This document shows positions 7,922 to 15,155 of a DNA stretch of 18,952 nucleotides, piece by piece (the first letter of the stretch is position 1; every line of letters begins with the position of its first letter). The notes below the pieces were generated by a model. The model was given only the letters and a program-made list of their open reading frames with translations. It was not told the origin of the DNA and searched no databases. The position numbers and the translations under genes are program-made. Origin of the DNA: Gammaproteobacteria bacterium (lineage in GTDB: Bacteria > Pseudomonadota > Gammaproteobacteria > Thiohalobacterales > Thiohalobacteraceae); contig JACRMO010000005.1 of the NCBI GenBank assembly GCA_016214925.1, forward strand, positions 1 to 18,952, in the 5' to 3' direction.

Positions 7922-8923
7922 TTACGCCCACGGATCCAACACCAATTTCCCCTGCACACGCCCCTGTTCGACACGCGCATGCGCCTCGGTGGCCTGTGCC
8001 AGCGGCAATACTTCACTGACGTGCAACTGCAATTGTCCGGCGTCGATCATGCCGGCGCAGCGATCCAGAATCTCGCCCTGATGGGCGCGCGCCTGCGGTA
8101 GATCGCGCACCATCGGCGTGAGCATCAACTCGAAGCCGATACGCAGATTGCGGGTGCGTGCTTCTTTCCAACTCACGTCCGTGCCCGGTTCCAGCAGCGT
8201 CACCACTGATCCGTAGTGCGCGGTCGCATCGAGACTGCGGCGAAACGTTTCGCCGCCCACGCAATCCAGCACCACATCCACACCACGACCGTCCGTCCAC
8301 GCGTTCACTGCGGCGGCGAAATCGGTCTGCCGATGGTCGATCACCTGATCCGCGCCCAAGCCGCGCACGAACGCTGCCTTGTCCACACCGCTTGCGGTGG
8401 TGCAGACACGTGCACCTGCATGTTTGGCCAATTGAATCGCCACATGTCCGACACCGCCGGCGCCGGCATGGATCAGCACCGTTTGCCCGGCCTGTAGCTG
8501 CGCGCGGTCGAACAACGCCTCCCAGGCGGTAATCAGCACCAAGGGTCCTGCGGCGGCGTGCAACGCATCCAGCGTATTCGGCATGGGCCGCGCGACAGAA
8601 GCGGGCACCACGGTGTATTGCGCGTAGTTGCCCGGCTCGCGCCCGAGGCCACCGTGGCAGAACCACACCGGATCGCCCGGTTCGAGACCGGTCACGGCCG
8701 CACCGCATTCGACCACTTCACCGGCACCATCGCAGCCGAGCACACACGGCAACGCCTCGGGGAACAACACGCCGCGACTGCGCAACTTGGTGTCGATGGG
8801 ATTGATGCCGGCCCCGCGCAACTTCACTTTGACCTGATCCGCGGCAGTGATACGCGGTTCGGGAATGTCGCGCAGTTGCAGCACCTCAGGCCCACCCGCG
8901 GCGGTCATCAGCAGCGTCTTCAT
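7922..8923 (-). CDS. Zinc-free MDR-family NAD(P)H quinone oxidoreductase
   Basis: This 333-residue medium-chain reductase has the GroES-like N-terminal half (INPIDTKLRSRG, LPCVLGCDGAGEVVECG) and a Rossmann half with the nucleotide-binding loop HAGAGGVGHVAIQLAKHAGARV, followed by GADQVIDHR and VLDCVGGETF. It lacks the structural zinc cysteine cluster and the full catalytic zinc set, which places it with quinone oxidoreductase/zeta-crystallin proteins using NADPH rather than with true alcohol dehydrogenases. The physiological substrate is unknown. The ATG at 8921-8923 is chosen because GAAGG lies 7 bases upstream (8931-8935) and the protein then begins with the family-typical MKTLLMTAAGG; the reading frame stays open to 9004 but that part is cysteine/arginine-rich and overlaps the upstream gene. 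It follows the 608-residue gene by 28 bases, likely in one transcript. Confidence 0.85.
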   Translation of the reverse strand: MKTLLMTAAGGPEVLQLRDIPEPRITAADQVKVKLRGAGINPIDTKLRSRGVLFPEALPCVLGCDGAGEVVECGAAVTGLEPGDPVWFCHGGLGREPGNYAQYTVVPASVARPMPNTLDALHAAAGPLVLITAWEALFDRAQLQAGQTVLIHAGAGGVGHVAIQLAKHAGARVCTTASGVDKAAFVRGLGADQVIDHRQTDFAAAVNAWTDGRGVDVVLDCVGGETFRRSLDATAHYGSVVTLLEPGTDVSWKEARTRNLRIGFELMLTPMVRDLPQARAHQGEILDRCAGMIDAGQLQLHVSEVLPLAQATEAHARVEQGRVQGKLVLDPWA

Positions 8924-8951
8924 ATCGTCACCTTCGTGTTCCAAGCGCCGC

Positions 8952-10778
8952 TTATTGCGCGGCGCGATCCAGCAATTTATACAAACCCTTGAGCACCGCC
9001 TCACGCCGCTCCGGCGTCAGTTCGACGGCCTCGACGCCGTACAGGGTGAAGGCCTTGGTGGAATGCACGATCCGCCGCAACACCATAGCCCCCAAGGCAA
9101 CACGGGCGTTGTATAAGATGTGACTGCCGAGATCGAAGCTGCCGGCAGGCACGATCAACATCCGCGCATTGCCCAACGTCATCCCCAGCGCACGATGATA
9201 ATCGCTGTCCGCACCCATCCCGTCGATACCGCGCACCGCCAAGGCCATCGCCGTACCTTCGATCCGATGCAGGCCAACGGCCATTTGCGCGGGCGCCGTC
9301 TGTCGCAACCAACAGACGACGCCTAATCCAGGCTGATCCTTGCCACTTTGCTCGGCGCCGATCTGCACCAGATCGCCCACGCGGAAGCGCAACTCTGAAT
9401 CGCCACTGCACTGCGCACCCAGGCCGGAAACGCTGACATCCCGCTGATGCAGCAGGCCACGCCGATTCAACAGGCGGTTATCCAGGCGTTCTTCGAGTTG
9501 CGTGGCGCCCTTCACCGTCCCTGCCCGCTCGGAATGTTCCCAAACATCCTGCTCCTTGCGCTCGCTATCGAAACTGAAACCACGTGGTTTCAACATGCCT
9601 TGCTCGAGCTTGTCGTGGACATCCTGCTGACGCCAGTGTTCATCCTCCAGCGGCACCAGACTGAGTTTAGGCGTGGATCTGAACGCACTGCCGTGCAAGG
9701 CAATCTCGTTCTGTTCCGGTTGGAACTCCGCACCGCCGGACAAGGCATGGTGAATAGCGCGCAGACCGCTGACGACATGCACGTCGCCCGACTGAATGCT
9801 GCGTTCTCCCGCACGCGCGGGACGACCGCCCCAGGCGTTGCGCAGACGGCGCAGCAGATCACGCTCCATGCGCTCCTGCATGGGCAATTGTCCCTTCAAG
9901 GTCATTTGCCGGATACGATCCTCGACAATGCGCGCCACCGGCTGCACCTCGATGATCCGTGCATCGACCGGCGCTGACCGACCACCGACCAGGCCCCAGG
10001 ACGGCGGCGCATCGCCATCGAGATCGACGAAGCAACGTGACGCATAGAACGTCTCCGGCGACTCGGGCGGGAATTCCGCGGGATGCCGCAACATGCACAC
10101 CAACGCCCACTTGCCGAGCCGGTCATGGGTCAAGCGCGCCTCGCCCATCATGAGATGAAAAGGGTTCGCCAGACTCAGCAGAAGCACCCGCCGGTAGATG
10201 TCGCCGACGGTCTGGTCGGCCAGATGCTCGACACGCGTGCGTGCCACATCGATGCGTTCCGCATAGCGATAGAGGCGATGCAGTTCGCCCCACAAGCCCG
10301 CGGGCTCCGGACAATAGACGCTGTAACTGTGCAATACGCGCAGCGCCAGGAAACGCATCGCCTGCAGCAGCGCGGTGGGAATGGCGATCAGCGCGTCACC
10401 GACGGCCGGTTGTTCGACCATATCGATCAACACATGTTTATAGCCGATCGCCAGTTCATCCAACAGGGCATGCAATTGATCGATCAGGCCCTGTTCGGGC
10501 TCGGTGGCGGGGAACTCCATCTGCTCGCTACGCCGACTGAGGTGATCCGCCAGGTACTCAACCTCGGCCGCGAAACACTCCACGAGACCCAGGCGCGACT
10601 GTGGCGAGAACGCGGCGCGATTGATCTCGCGCAGCCGTTCCAGCACGGCATCGTAGGTCTGCAATTCATTGAGTTTCGGCAGACCGTCCAGCCAATGGCG
10701 AATCTCCACGGGGCTGAACACCGCGCTCATATCGAGCCCGGACACCGGCGGCACCCACAGGCCGAGCGGGTTAGTCAT
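8952..10778 (-). CDS. 608-residue conserved-looking protein with possible degenerate PilZ domain
   Basis: I cannot name this family with certainty. Residues 1-330 are mostly helical and include leucine- and arginine-rich helices, with a distinctive block LGKWALVCMLRHPAEFPP and RCFVDLDGDAPPS near 221-260. There is no signal peptide or membrane helix, so it should be cytosolic. After a polar linker (about 335-425), a beta-rich segment carries RLLNR (435-439) and DVSVSG (447-452), followed by FRVGDLVQI and GVVCWLRQTAPAQMAVGLHRI. This resembles the RxxxR and D/N-x-S-x-x-G cyclic-di-GMP signature and barrel of PilZ domains, but the spacing between the two motifs is shorter than usual, so binding is uncertain. 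It lies 66 bases after the radical SAM gene and 28 bases before the oxidoreductase. No strong ribosome site precedes the ATG at 10778; Met17 is an alternative start. Confidence 0.65.
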   Translation of the reverse strand: MTNPLGLWVPPVSGLDMSAVFSPVEIRHWLDGLPKLNELQTYDAVLERLREINRAAFSPQSRLGLVECFAAEVEYLADHLSRRSEQMEFPATEPEQGLIDQLHALLDELAIGYKHVLIDMVEQPAVGDALIAIPTALLQAMRFLALRVLHSYSVYCPEPAGLWGELHRLYRYAERIDVARTRVEHLADQTVGDIYRRVLLLSLANPFHLMMGEARLTHDRLGKWALVCMLRHPAEFPPESPETFYASRCFVDLDGDAPPSWGLVGGRSAPVDARIIEVQPVARIVEDRIRQMTLKGQLPMQERMERDLLRRLRNAWGGRPARAGERSIQSGDVHVVSGLRAIHHALSGGAEFQPEQNEIALHGSAFRSTPKLSLVPLEDEHWRQQDVHDKLEQGMLKPRGFSFDSERKEQDVWEHSERAGTVKGATQLEERLDNRLLNRRGLLHQRDVSVSGLGAQCSGDSELRFRVGDLVQIGAEQSGKDQPGLGVVCWLRQTAPAQMAVGLHRIEGTAMALAVRGIDGMGADSDYHRALGMTLGNARMLIVPAGSFDLGSHILYNARVALGAMVLRRIVHSTKAFTLYGVEAVELTPERREAVLKGLYKLLDRAAQ

Positions 10779-10844
10779 AAGAGTTATACCCGGTGCACAT
10801 CGGCTTCCACCTCTGTTGCGTTCCTGAGCATCGTTCCGAACGTA

Positions 10845-11918
10845 TCAGAACAATTCCAACTGGCTGCGCGCCTCGACCGGCCGGCGGAAAACATCGGTCG
10901 CCAGTGCCGGCAGTCCCACGAAGCCCAGATCGCGGTGGGCCTTGCGGAAGCGCTGCGCGAGCAGATCCGCAAACAGGCCTTCGCCACGCATGCGTGCGCC
11001 GAAGCGCGCATCATAATCGCGCCCGCCACGGCAATCGCGCAAGCGATTCATGACATGCGCGGCCTTGAGCGGCTGGTGCGCTTCCAACCAGTCGCGGAAC
11101 AGATCCTTGACCTCATGCGGCAAACGCAGCAGCACATAACCCGCCTCGCGCGCGCCCGCCGCGTGCGCCGCACTCAGAATCGCCTCCAGTTCGGCGTCCG
11201 TCAGCACCGGGATCAGCGGCGCGACCAGCACGCCGACGGGAATGCCTGCGTCGGCCAAATGCCGCAGCGTTTCCAACCGTCGTTGCGGTGCGGCGGCACG
11301 CGGTTCCAGCGTGCGCGCCAGTTCGCGCTGGAGGGTGGTGATCGAGATCATCACCTGCACCAGATCGCGTTGGGCAAGTTCGCGCAGCACATCGAGGTCG
11401 CGTTCGATCAGCGCCGATTTGGTCACCAGCGTAACCGGATGACCGCATTCATTCAGCACATCGAGGATCTGTCGGGTAACGCCTAAGCGCCGTTCCAGCG
11501 GCTGATAGGCATCGGTGTTGATGCCCAGCGCAATCGGCGCGCAACGATAGTTCAGTCGCGCCAGTTCGCGACGCAGCAGCGCGGCCGCGTCCTGTTTGTA
11601 GAACAAGCGACTCTCGAAATCCAGGCCCGGCGACAGACCGAGATAGGCATGCGTGGGCCGTGCGAAGCAATACACACAGCCATGCTCGCAGCCGCGATAG
11701 GGATTGATGGAACGGTCGAAGGGCACATCCGGCGACTGGTTGTAGGCAATGACCGTGCGGGCCGTGTCCACGTGCACCGTGGTGCGCAGCGGTGCGAGCG
11801 CCATATCCAAGCCACCCCAACCGTCGTCCACCCGTTCGTACGTGTGCGCTTCGAATCGGTTGTCGGGATTGCCGGTCGCGCCGCGACCTTTCACGGGGTG
11901 GTTGAGTGCTTTGCCCAT
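10845..11918 (-). CDS. PA0069-family radical SAM protein
   Basis: This 357-residue protein has the radical SAM cluster motif in RGCEHGCVYCFARP (Cys77, Cys81, Cys84), which binds a 4Fe-4S cluster and S-adenosylmethionine. Upstream are the family-typical KGRGATGNPDNRFE and VIAYNQSPDVPFDRSINPYRGC; downstream are LGINTDAYQPLER, VTLVTKSALIERD, VMISITTLQRELARTLEPRAAAPQRRL and LIPVLTDAE. This pattern identifies the PA0069/Rv2578c group, distantly related to spore photoproduct lyase. Its substrate is not established. A repair role is sometimes suggested by that resemblance, and photolyase lies 3 kb away, but the link is only inference. The start at 11916-11918 is chosen because MGKALNHPVKGRG is the usual N-terminus; the open frame to 12014 is not needed. 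It is divergent from the GGDEF gene; the 154-base gap holds no promoter I trust. Confidence 0.88.
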   Translation of the reverse strand: MGKALNHPVKGRGATGNPDNRFEAHTYERVDDGWGGLDMALAPLRTTVHVDTARTVIAYNQSPDVPFDRSINPYRGCEHGCVYCFARPTHAYLGLSPGLDFESRLFYKQDAAALLRRELARLNYRCAPIALGINTDAYQPLERRLGVTRQILDVLNECGHPVTLVTKSALIERDLDVLRELAQRDLVQVMISITTLQRELARTLEPRAAAPQRRLETLRHLADAGIPVGVLVAPLIPVLTDAELEAILSAAHAAGAREAGYVLLRLPHEVKDLFRDWLEAHQPLKAAHVMNRLRDCRGGRDYDARFGARMRGEGLFADLLAQRFRKAHRDLGFVGLPALATDVFRRPVEARSQLELF

Positions 11919-12072
11919 GGTGGGAGAGTCTAGCGTAGCGCATCCCTGCGCGACCATCCGAGCTGCGACCTGTCGGTGCTGGACTGGGCGCGCTTTAGAC
12001 GTTAGGCCAGTCATTCAAGGGGCCTCGCCGTAGGCCGCTAAGGGCCAAAGAGAGCACACTCCACGGCCCTGT

Positions 12073-14472
12073 ATGACCCAGCCCACAAGCGCCACCGTCC
12101 TGCTGATCGAGGAGTCCGCAACCCTCCGCTACGCCTTGGAAAAACAACTGCGGGCGAGCCACTATCGGGTGCAGGTGGCGGACAGCTACAGTCGCGGACA
12201 GGAGCTGTTGCTGGAGCCGACCCAGCCTATCGACATGGCCGTGGTCGGCTGGCCGGCACACACCCACCCCGCCGCCGATGAACTGTTCACCCTGCTGGAA
12301 GAACCCCGCCTGGGCGCCTTGCCGGTGCTGGTCCTGGTCCAGGACCCGGATGCGGCCACCCGCACCTGGGTCATCCGCCGCGGCCACACCGCCATGCTCG
12401 ACTGGCGCCACCATGCCGAATTGCCCGCCACGCTGCGCAAGCTGTTCAGCTCCCTGGGCACGCACGAAGCCCAGCCGTGTGCGCCGGTGCAGCGCACTCA
12501 GGTCAAGGTACTGTTCGTCGACGATTCGCCGAGCGTGCGCGCTTATTACCGACGTCTACTGACCAGCAAGGGCTACGTCACCGATGTTGCATCAAGCGTG
12601 ACGGAGGCCTTCGACAATGCCAAACGCAACACCTATGACATTGCCATCATCGATTACTTCATGCCGGACGGAAACGGCGACGAACTCTGCCGCAAGCTGC
12701 GCGACGAGCCCAATACGCGGCATATCGCCATGGCGATTTTCACCAGCACCTACCTGGATCAGGTGATCCGCGACTCGCTGAATGCCGGCGCCGTCGAATG
12801 CATGTTCAAAAACGAGGTCGACGACCTGTTTCTCGCGCGCGTCGATGCCATGAGCCGCTCGGTCGAAGGCACCAAATCCATTGAGGCCGAGCGCAGGCGT
12901 CTGCAAAGCATCCTCAACTCGGTCGGCGATGGCGTGTATGGTGTCGACCGCGACGGTCGCATCACCTTCGCCAATCCAGCCACGCGCATCGCCCTCGGTT
13001 ACGACGACGAGGCCGCGCTCATCGGCCATGCCGCTCACGATGTGCTGCACTATGCCGACGAGACCGGCACGCGCATCGCACCTGCTGCAAGCCTGCTGAA
13101 TTGCGCCTACGGTTCGCGTCAGGTGGTGCGCGCCTGGGAGACGGTGTTCTGGACCCGCGACGGCCAATGCATTCCGGTCGAATGCACGATCTATCCGCTG
13201 TATGTGCGCGGCCAGCATGAAGGCTCGGTGGTCGCCTTCCGCGACATCACCGAACGTAAATCCCTGGAGGAGCGGCTGCGCTGGCAGGCCACGCATGATC
13301 CGCTCACCGAGTTGTTCAATCGCCGCTATTTCGAAGAGCACCTGGAAAAGGAACAACAGTGGCAGGTCCGTTATAAAGGCACCAGCGCCCTGCTCTATCT
13401 GGACCTGGATCACTTCAAATACATCAACGACACCGCCGGTCATTCCGCCGGCGATGCCTTGCTGGTGGATATCGGCCATCGCCTGCAAGAGCGTCTGCGC
13501 AAGACCGACACACTGGCGCGCCTCGGTGGCGACGAGTTCGCCATCATCATGCGCAACGTCGATGCACAGGGCATCGCCCAGGCCGCGGATTGCTTCCGCC
13601 GCGCCATCACCGAGCGGGATTTCCCCTATCAGGATAAAATTTTCAAGGTGGCGGCGAGCATCGGCGTCGCCTCGTTCGACCACACGGCCACGTCACCGGG
13701 CGACATCCTGGTCGATGCGGATATCGCCTGTTACATCGCCAAGTCGCAGGGCGGCAACCAGACCCACGTCTACAGCGCGGCAAGTCACCACAAGACCAAG
13801 ATGGATGTCGATCTGGGCTGGTCGACGCAGTTGCGCAACGCCCTGGCCAACGATCGCTTCGAATTGCACTATCAACCGATTCTGCCGTTGGCCTTATACC
13901 GTAACCGGATCGCCGACATCCGCCCCGGCAGCCGGCTGTGGGACAGTCTCGACCCGGCCGATGTGCCCTGCAAGGTCGGCTTCGAAGTGCTGCTGCGGCT
14001 GCGAGACAAAGACGGCAAGCTTGTGCCGCCGGGCACCTTCATACCGACGGCCGAGCGCTTCTTCCTGATGCCGGAGATCGATTTCTGGGTCTTGAACCGC
14101 GCCACCGCCGAACTGGCCCGTGTCAAACGCGAATTCGGGGCGGCATGTTTCGCCATCAACCTGTCCGGCCATACCCTCTGCCACCCCGATCTCATTCCGC
14201 GCATCCGCGCCGCCATCGAACGGCATGAACTGAATCCGGCATCGCTGACCTTCGAGGTCACGGAGACCGCCGCCATCTGCGACATGCGCACCGCGCAACG
14301 CGCCATCCACGCGCTCAAGGAGATCGGCTGTCATTTTTCGCTGGACGATTTCGGCACTGGTCGAATGCGGCGTGGATTTCATCCAGGGCAATATCGTTGC
14401 CGAACCGCTCGTCGATCCCCTACCGCCACGTATCGTGACCACACTGGCCAGCTAAGCGGCGGAACGCCATAA
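12073..14472 (+). CDS. Pseudo-receiver/receiver/PAS/GGDEF/EAL regulator with deleted EAL centre
   Basis: As read, 799 residues. Residues 8-125 are a receiver-like domain without the phosphoacceptor (Gly59 where Asp should be). Residues 145-262 are a normal receiver with Asp150/Asp151, acceptor Asp194 (IIDYFMPDGNG) and Lys246. PAS spans about 272-395, ending DITERK. GGDEF (about 400-570) is intact: LGGDEF at 484-489, with an inhibitory RxxD site (RKTD 476-479) five residues before GGDEF. It should make cyclic-di-GMP. The EAL domain starts at 582 with FELHYQPI, FEVLLRL (Glu638), INLSG (Asn696), FEVTET (Glu728) and LDDFGTG. Directly after FGTG at 14361 the sequence jumps, out of frame, to VECGVDFIQGNIVAEPL, the end of an EAL domain, which stops at 14455. 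About 60 residues with the KID and AEFVE motifs are gone, so phosphodiesterase activity should be lost. A foreign 36-residue tail follows residue 763. Confidence 0.88.
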   Translation: MTQPTSATVLLIEESATLRYALEKQLRASHYRVQVADSYSRGQELLLEPTQPIDMAVVGWPAHTHPAADELFTLLEEPRLGALPVLVLVQDPDAATRTWVIRRGHTAMLDWRHHAELPATLRKLFSSLGTHEAQPCAPVQRTQVKVLFVDDSPSVRAYYRRLLTSKGYVTDVASSVTEAFDNAKRNTYDIAIIDYFMPDGNGDELCRKLRDEPNTRHIAMAIFTSTYLDQVIRDSLNAGAVECMFKNEVDDLFLARVDAMSRSVEGTKSIEAERRRLQSILNSVGDGVYGVDRDGRITFANPATRIALGYDDEAALIGHAAHDVLHYADETGTRIAPAASLLNCAYGSRQVVRAWETVFWTRDGQCIPVECTIYPLYVRGQHEGSVVAFRDITERKSLEERLRWQATHDPLTELFNRRYFEEHLEKEQQWQVRYKGTSALLYLDLDHFKYINDTAGHSAGDALLVDIGHRLQERLRKTDTLARLGGDEFAIIMRNVDAQGIAQAADCFRRAITERDFPYQDKIFKVAASIGVASFDHTATSPGDILVDADIACYIAKSQGGNQTHVYSAASHHKTKMDVDLGWSTQLRNALANDRFELHYQPILPLALYRNRIADIRPGSRLWDSLDPADVPCKVGFEVLLRLRDKDGKLVPPGTFIPTAERFFLMPEIDFWVLNRATAELARVKREFGAACFAINLSGHTLCHPDLIPRIRAAIERHELNPASLTFEVTETAAICDMRTAQRAIHALKEIGCHFSLDDFGTGRMRRGFHPGQYRCRTARRSPTATYRDHTGQLSGGTP
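14357..14455 (+). pseudogene. Out-of-frame remnant of the EAL domain C-terminus
   Basis: In frame 2 the codons from 14357 read LVECGVDFIQGNIVAEPLVD and on to a TAA at 14453-14455. This is the normal end of an EAL domain, including the conserved Gln of the FIQG loop. It overlaps the read-through tail of the regulator in another frame and shows where that gene originally ended, 16 bases before the next start codon. Confidence 0.8.
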
Positions 14473-15149
14473 TGGGCGGCATCCTCACCGTGAACGCCGC
14501 CACGATGTCCGCCAGCCCCGATACAACACCTCCCGATGCCTTGCTGCTGATCGCCAACGGCTGTCCGCATTGTCCGACCGTGTTGCAGGGCTTAAGCGAG
14601 CTGGTAAAAACCGGACACATCGGCCGGCTGGAAGTCGTCAATATCGGCGTCCATCCCGAGATAGCGCAGACACACGGCGCGCGCGCCGTGCCCTGGCTGC
14701 GACTCGGACCGTTCGTGCTCACCGGTCTGCAAGCGCCTGCCGAACTCGCGCACTGGGCGGAACGCGCGCAATCCAGTGCTGCGATAAACGACTATGTGCG
14801 CGAGCGTCTCGCCGACGGCGATCTCGCCGCCGTGCTGGCCATGCTGCAACATGCACCGCAACAGGCCTCCGCGCTGGTACATTGGTTGGGCGATCCGCAG
14901 GCGGAATTGCAGGTGCGCCTCGGCGCGGCGGCGGTGCTCGAACATCTCGAAGGCAGCGAGACGCTCGCCAGTCTGATCGACGCACTCACGACACTGACGC
15001 GACATGCCGATCCGCGCATCCGCATGGATGCTGTCTACGCACTCGGCCTGACGCACCGAGCCGAGGTCCGCCCCATCCTCGCCGCGCTGCGCGAGGACGC
15101 TGATGCCGAGGTGCGCGAAACCGTTCACGACAGCCTGCTCGCCCTGTAG
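14472..15149 (+). CDS. Thioredoxin-fold and HEAT-repeat fusion protein
   Basis: This 225-residue protein has an N-terminal thioredoxin-like domain (about 20-95): LLLIANGCPHCPTVLQGL with a CPHC redox pair at Cys31/Cys34, LEVVNIGVHPEIAQ, and a cis-proline loop AVPWLRLGPFVLTG. The C-terminal part (about 105-225) is helical with HEAT-like units: VRLGAAAVLEHL, DPRIRMDAVYALGLT and AEVRPILAALREDADAEVRETV. There is no signal peptide, so it should be cytosolic. CPHC is the glutaredoxin/DsbA-style variant, so disulfide exchange is plausible, with the HEAT part as a partner-binding scaffold; the partner is unknown. The ATG at 14472 touches the stop of the preceding regulator; Met12 (14505) is another possible start. 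Photolyase begins 6 bases after its stop, so the two are very likely co-transcribed. Confidence 0.75.
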   Translation: MGGILTVNAATMSASPDTTPPDALLLIANGCPHCPTVLQGLSELVKTGHIGRLEVVNIGVHPEIAQTHGARAVPWLRLGPFVLTGLQAPAELAHWAERAQSSAAINDYVRERLADGDLAAVLAMLQHAPQQASALVHWLGDPQAELQVRLGAAAVLEHLEGSETLASLIDALTTLTRHADPRIRMDAVYALGLTHRAEVRPILAALREDADAEVRETVHDSLLAL

Positions 15150-15155
15150 ACGCAC

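Noticed and set aside
7792..8016. Small minus-strand frame reading VGWGERSEPQ
   Set aside because: The peptide is the translation of the REP-like palindrome, a common false gene call.
10083..11486. 467-codon plus-strand open frame across the 608-residue and radical SAM genes
   Set aside because: It overlaps two well-supported minus-strand genes and has a glutamine/histidine/arginine-rich shadow composition with no recognisable domain.
12010..12050. Small hairpin GGCCT/AGGCC upstream of the GGDEF gene as an operator or riboswitch
   Set aside because: The stem is only 5 bases in GC-rich sequence and lacks any conserved aptamer pattern, so it is likely chance.
12592..13683. 363-codon minus-strand open frame opposite the GGDEF protein
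   Set aside because: The plus strand encodes receiver, PAS and GGDEF domains with all key residues; the minus frame has no motif.
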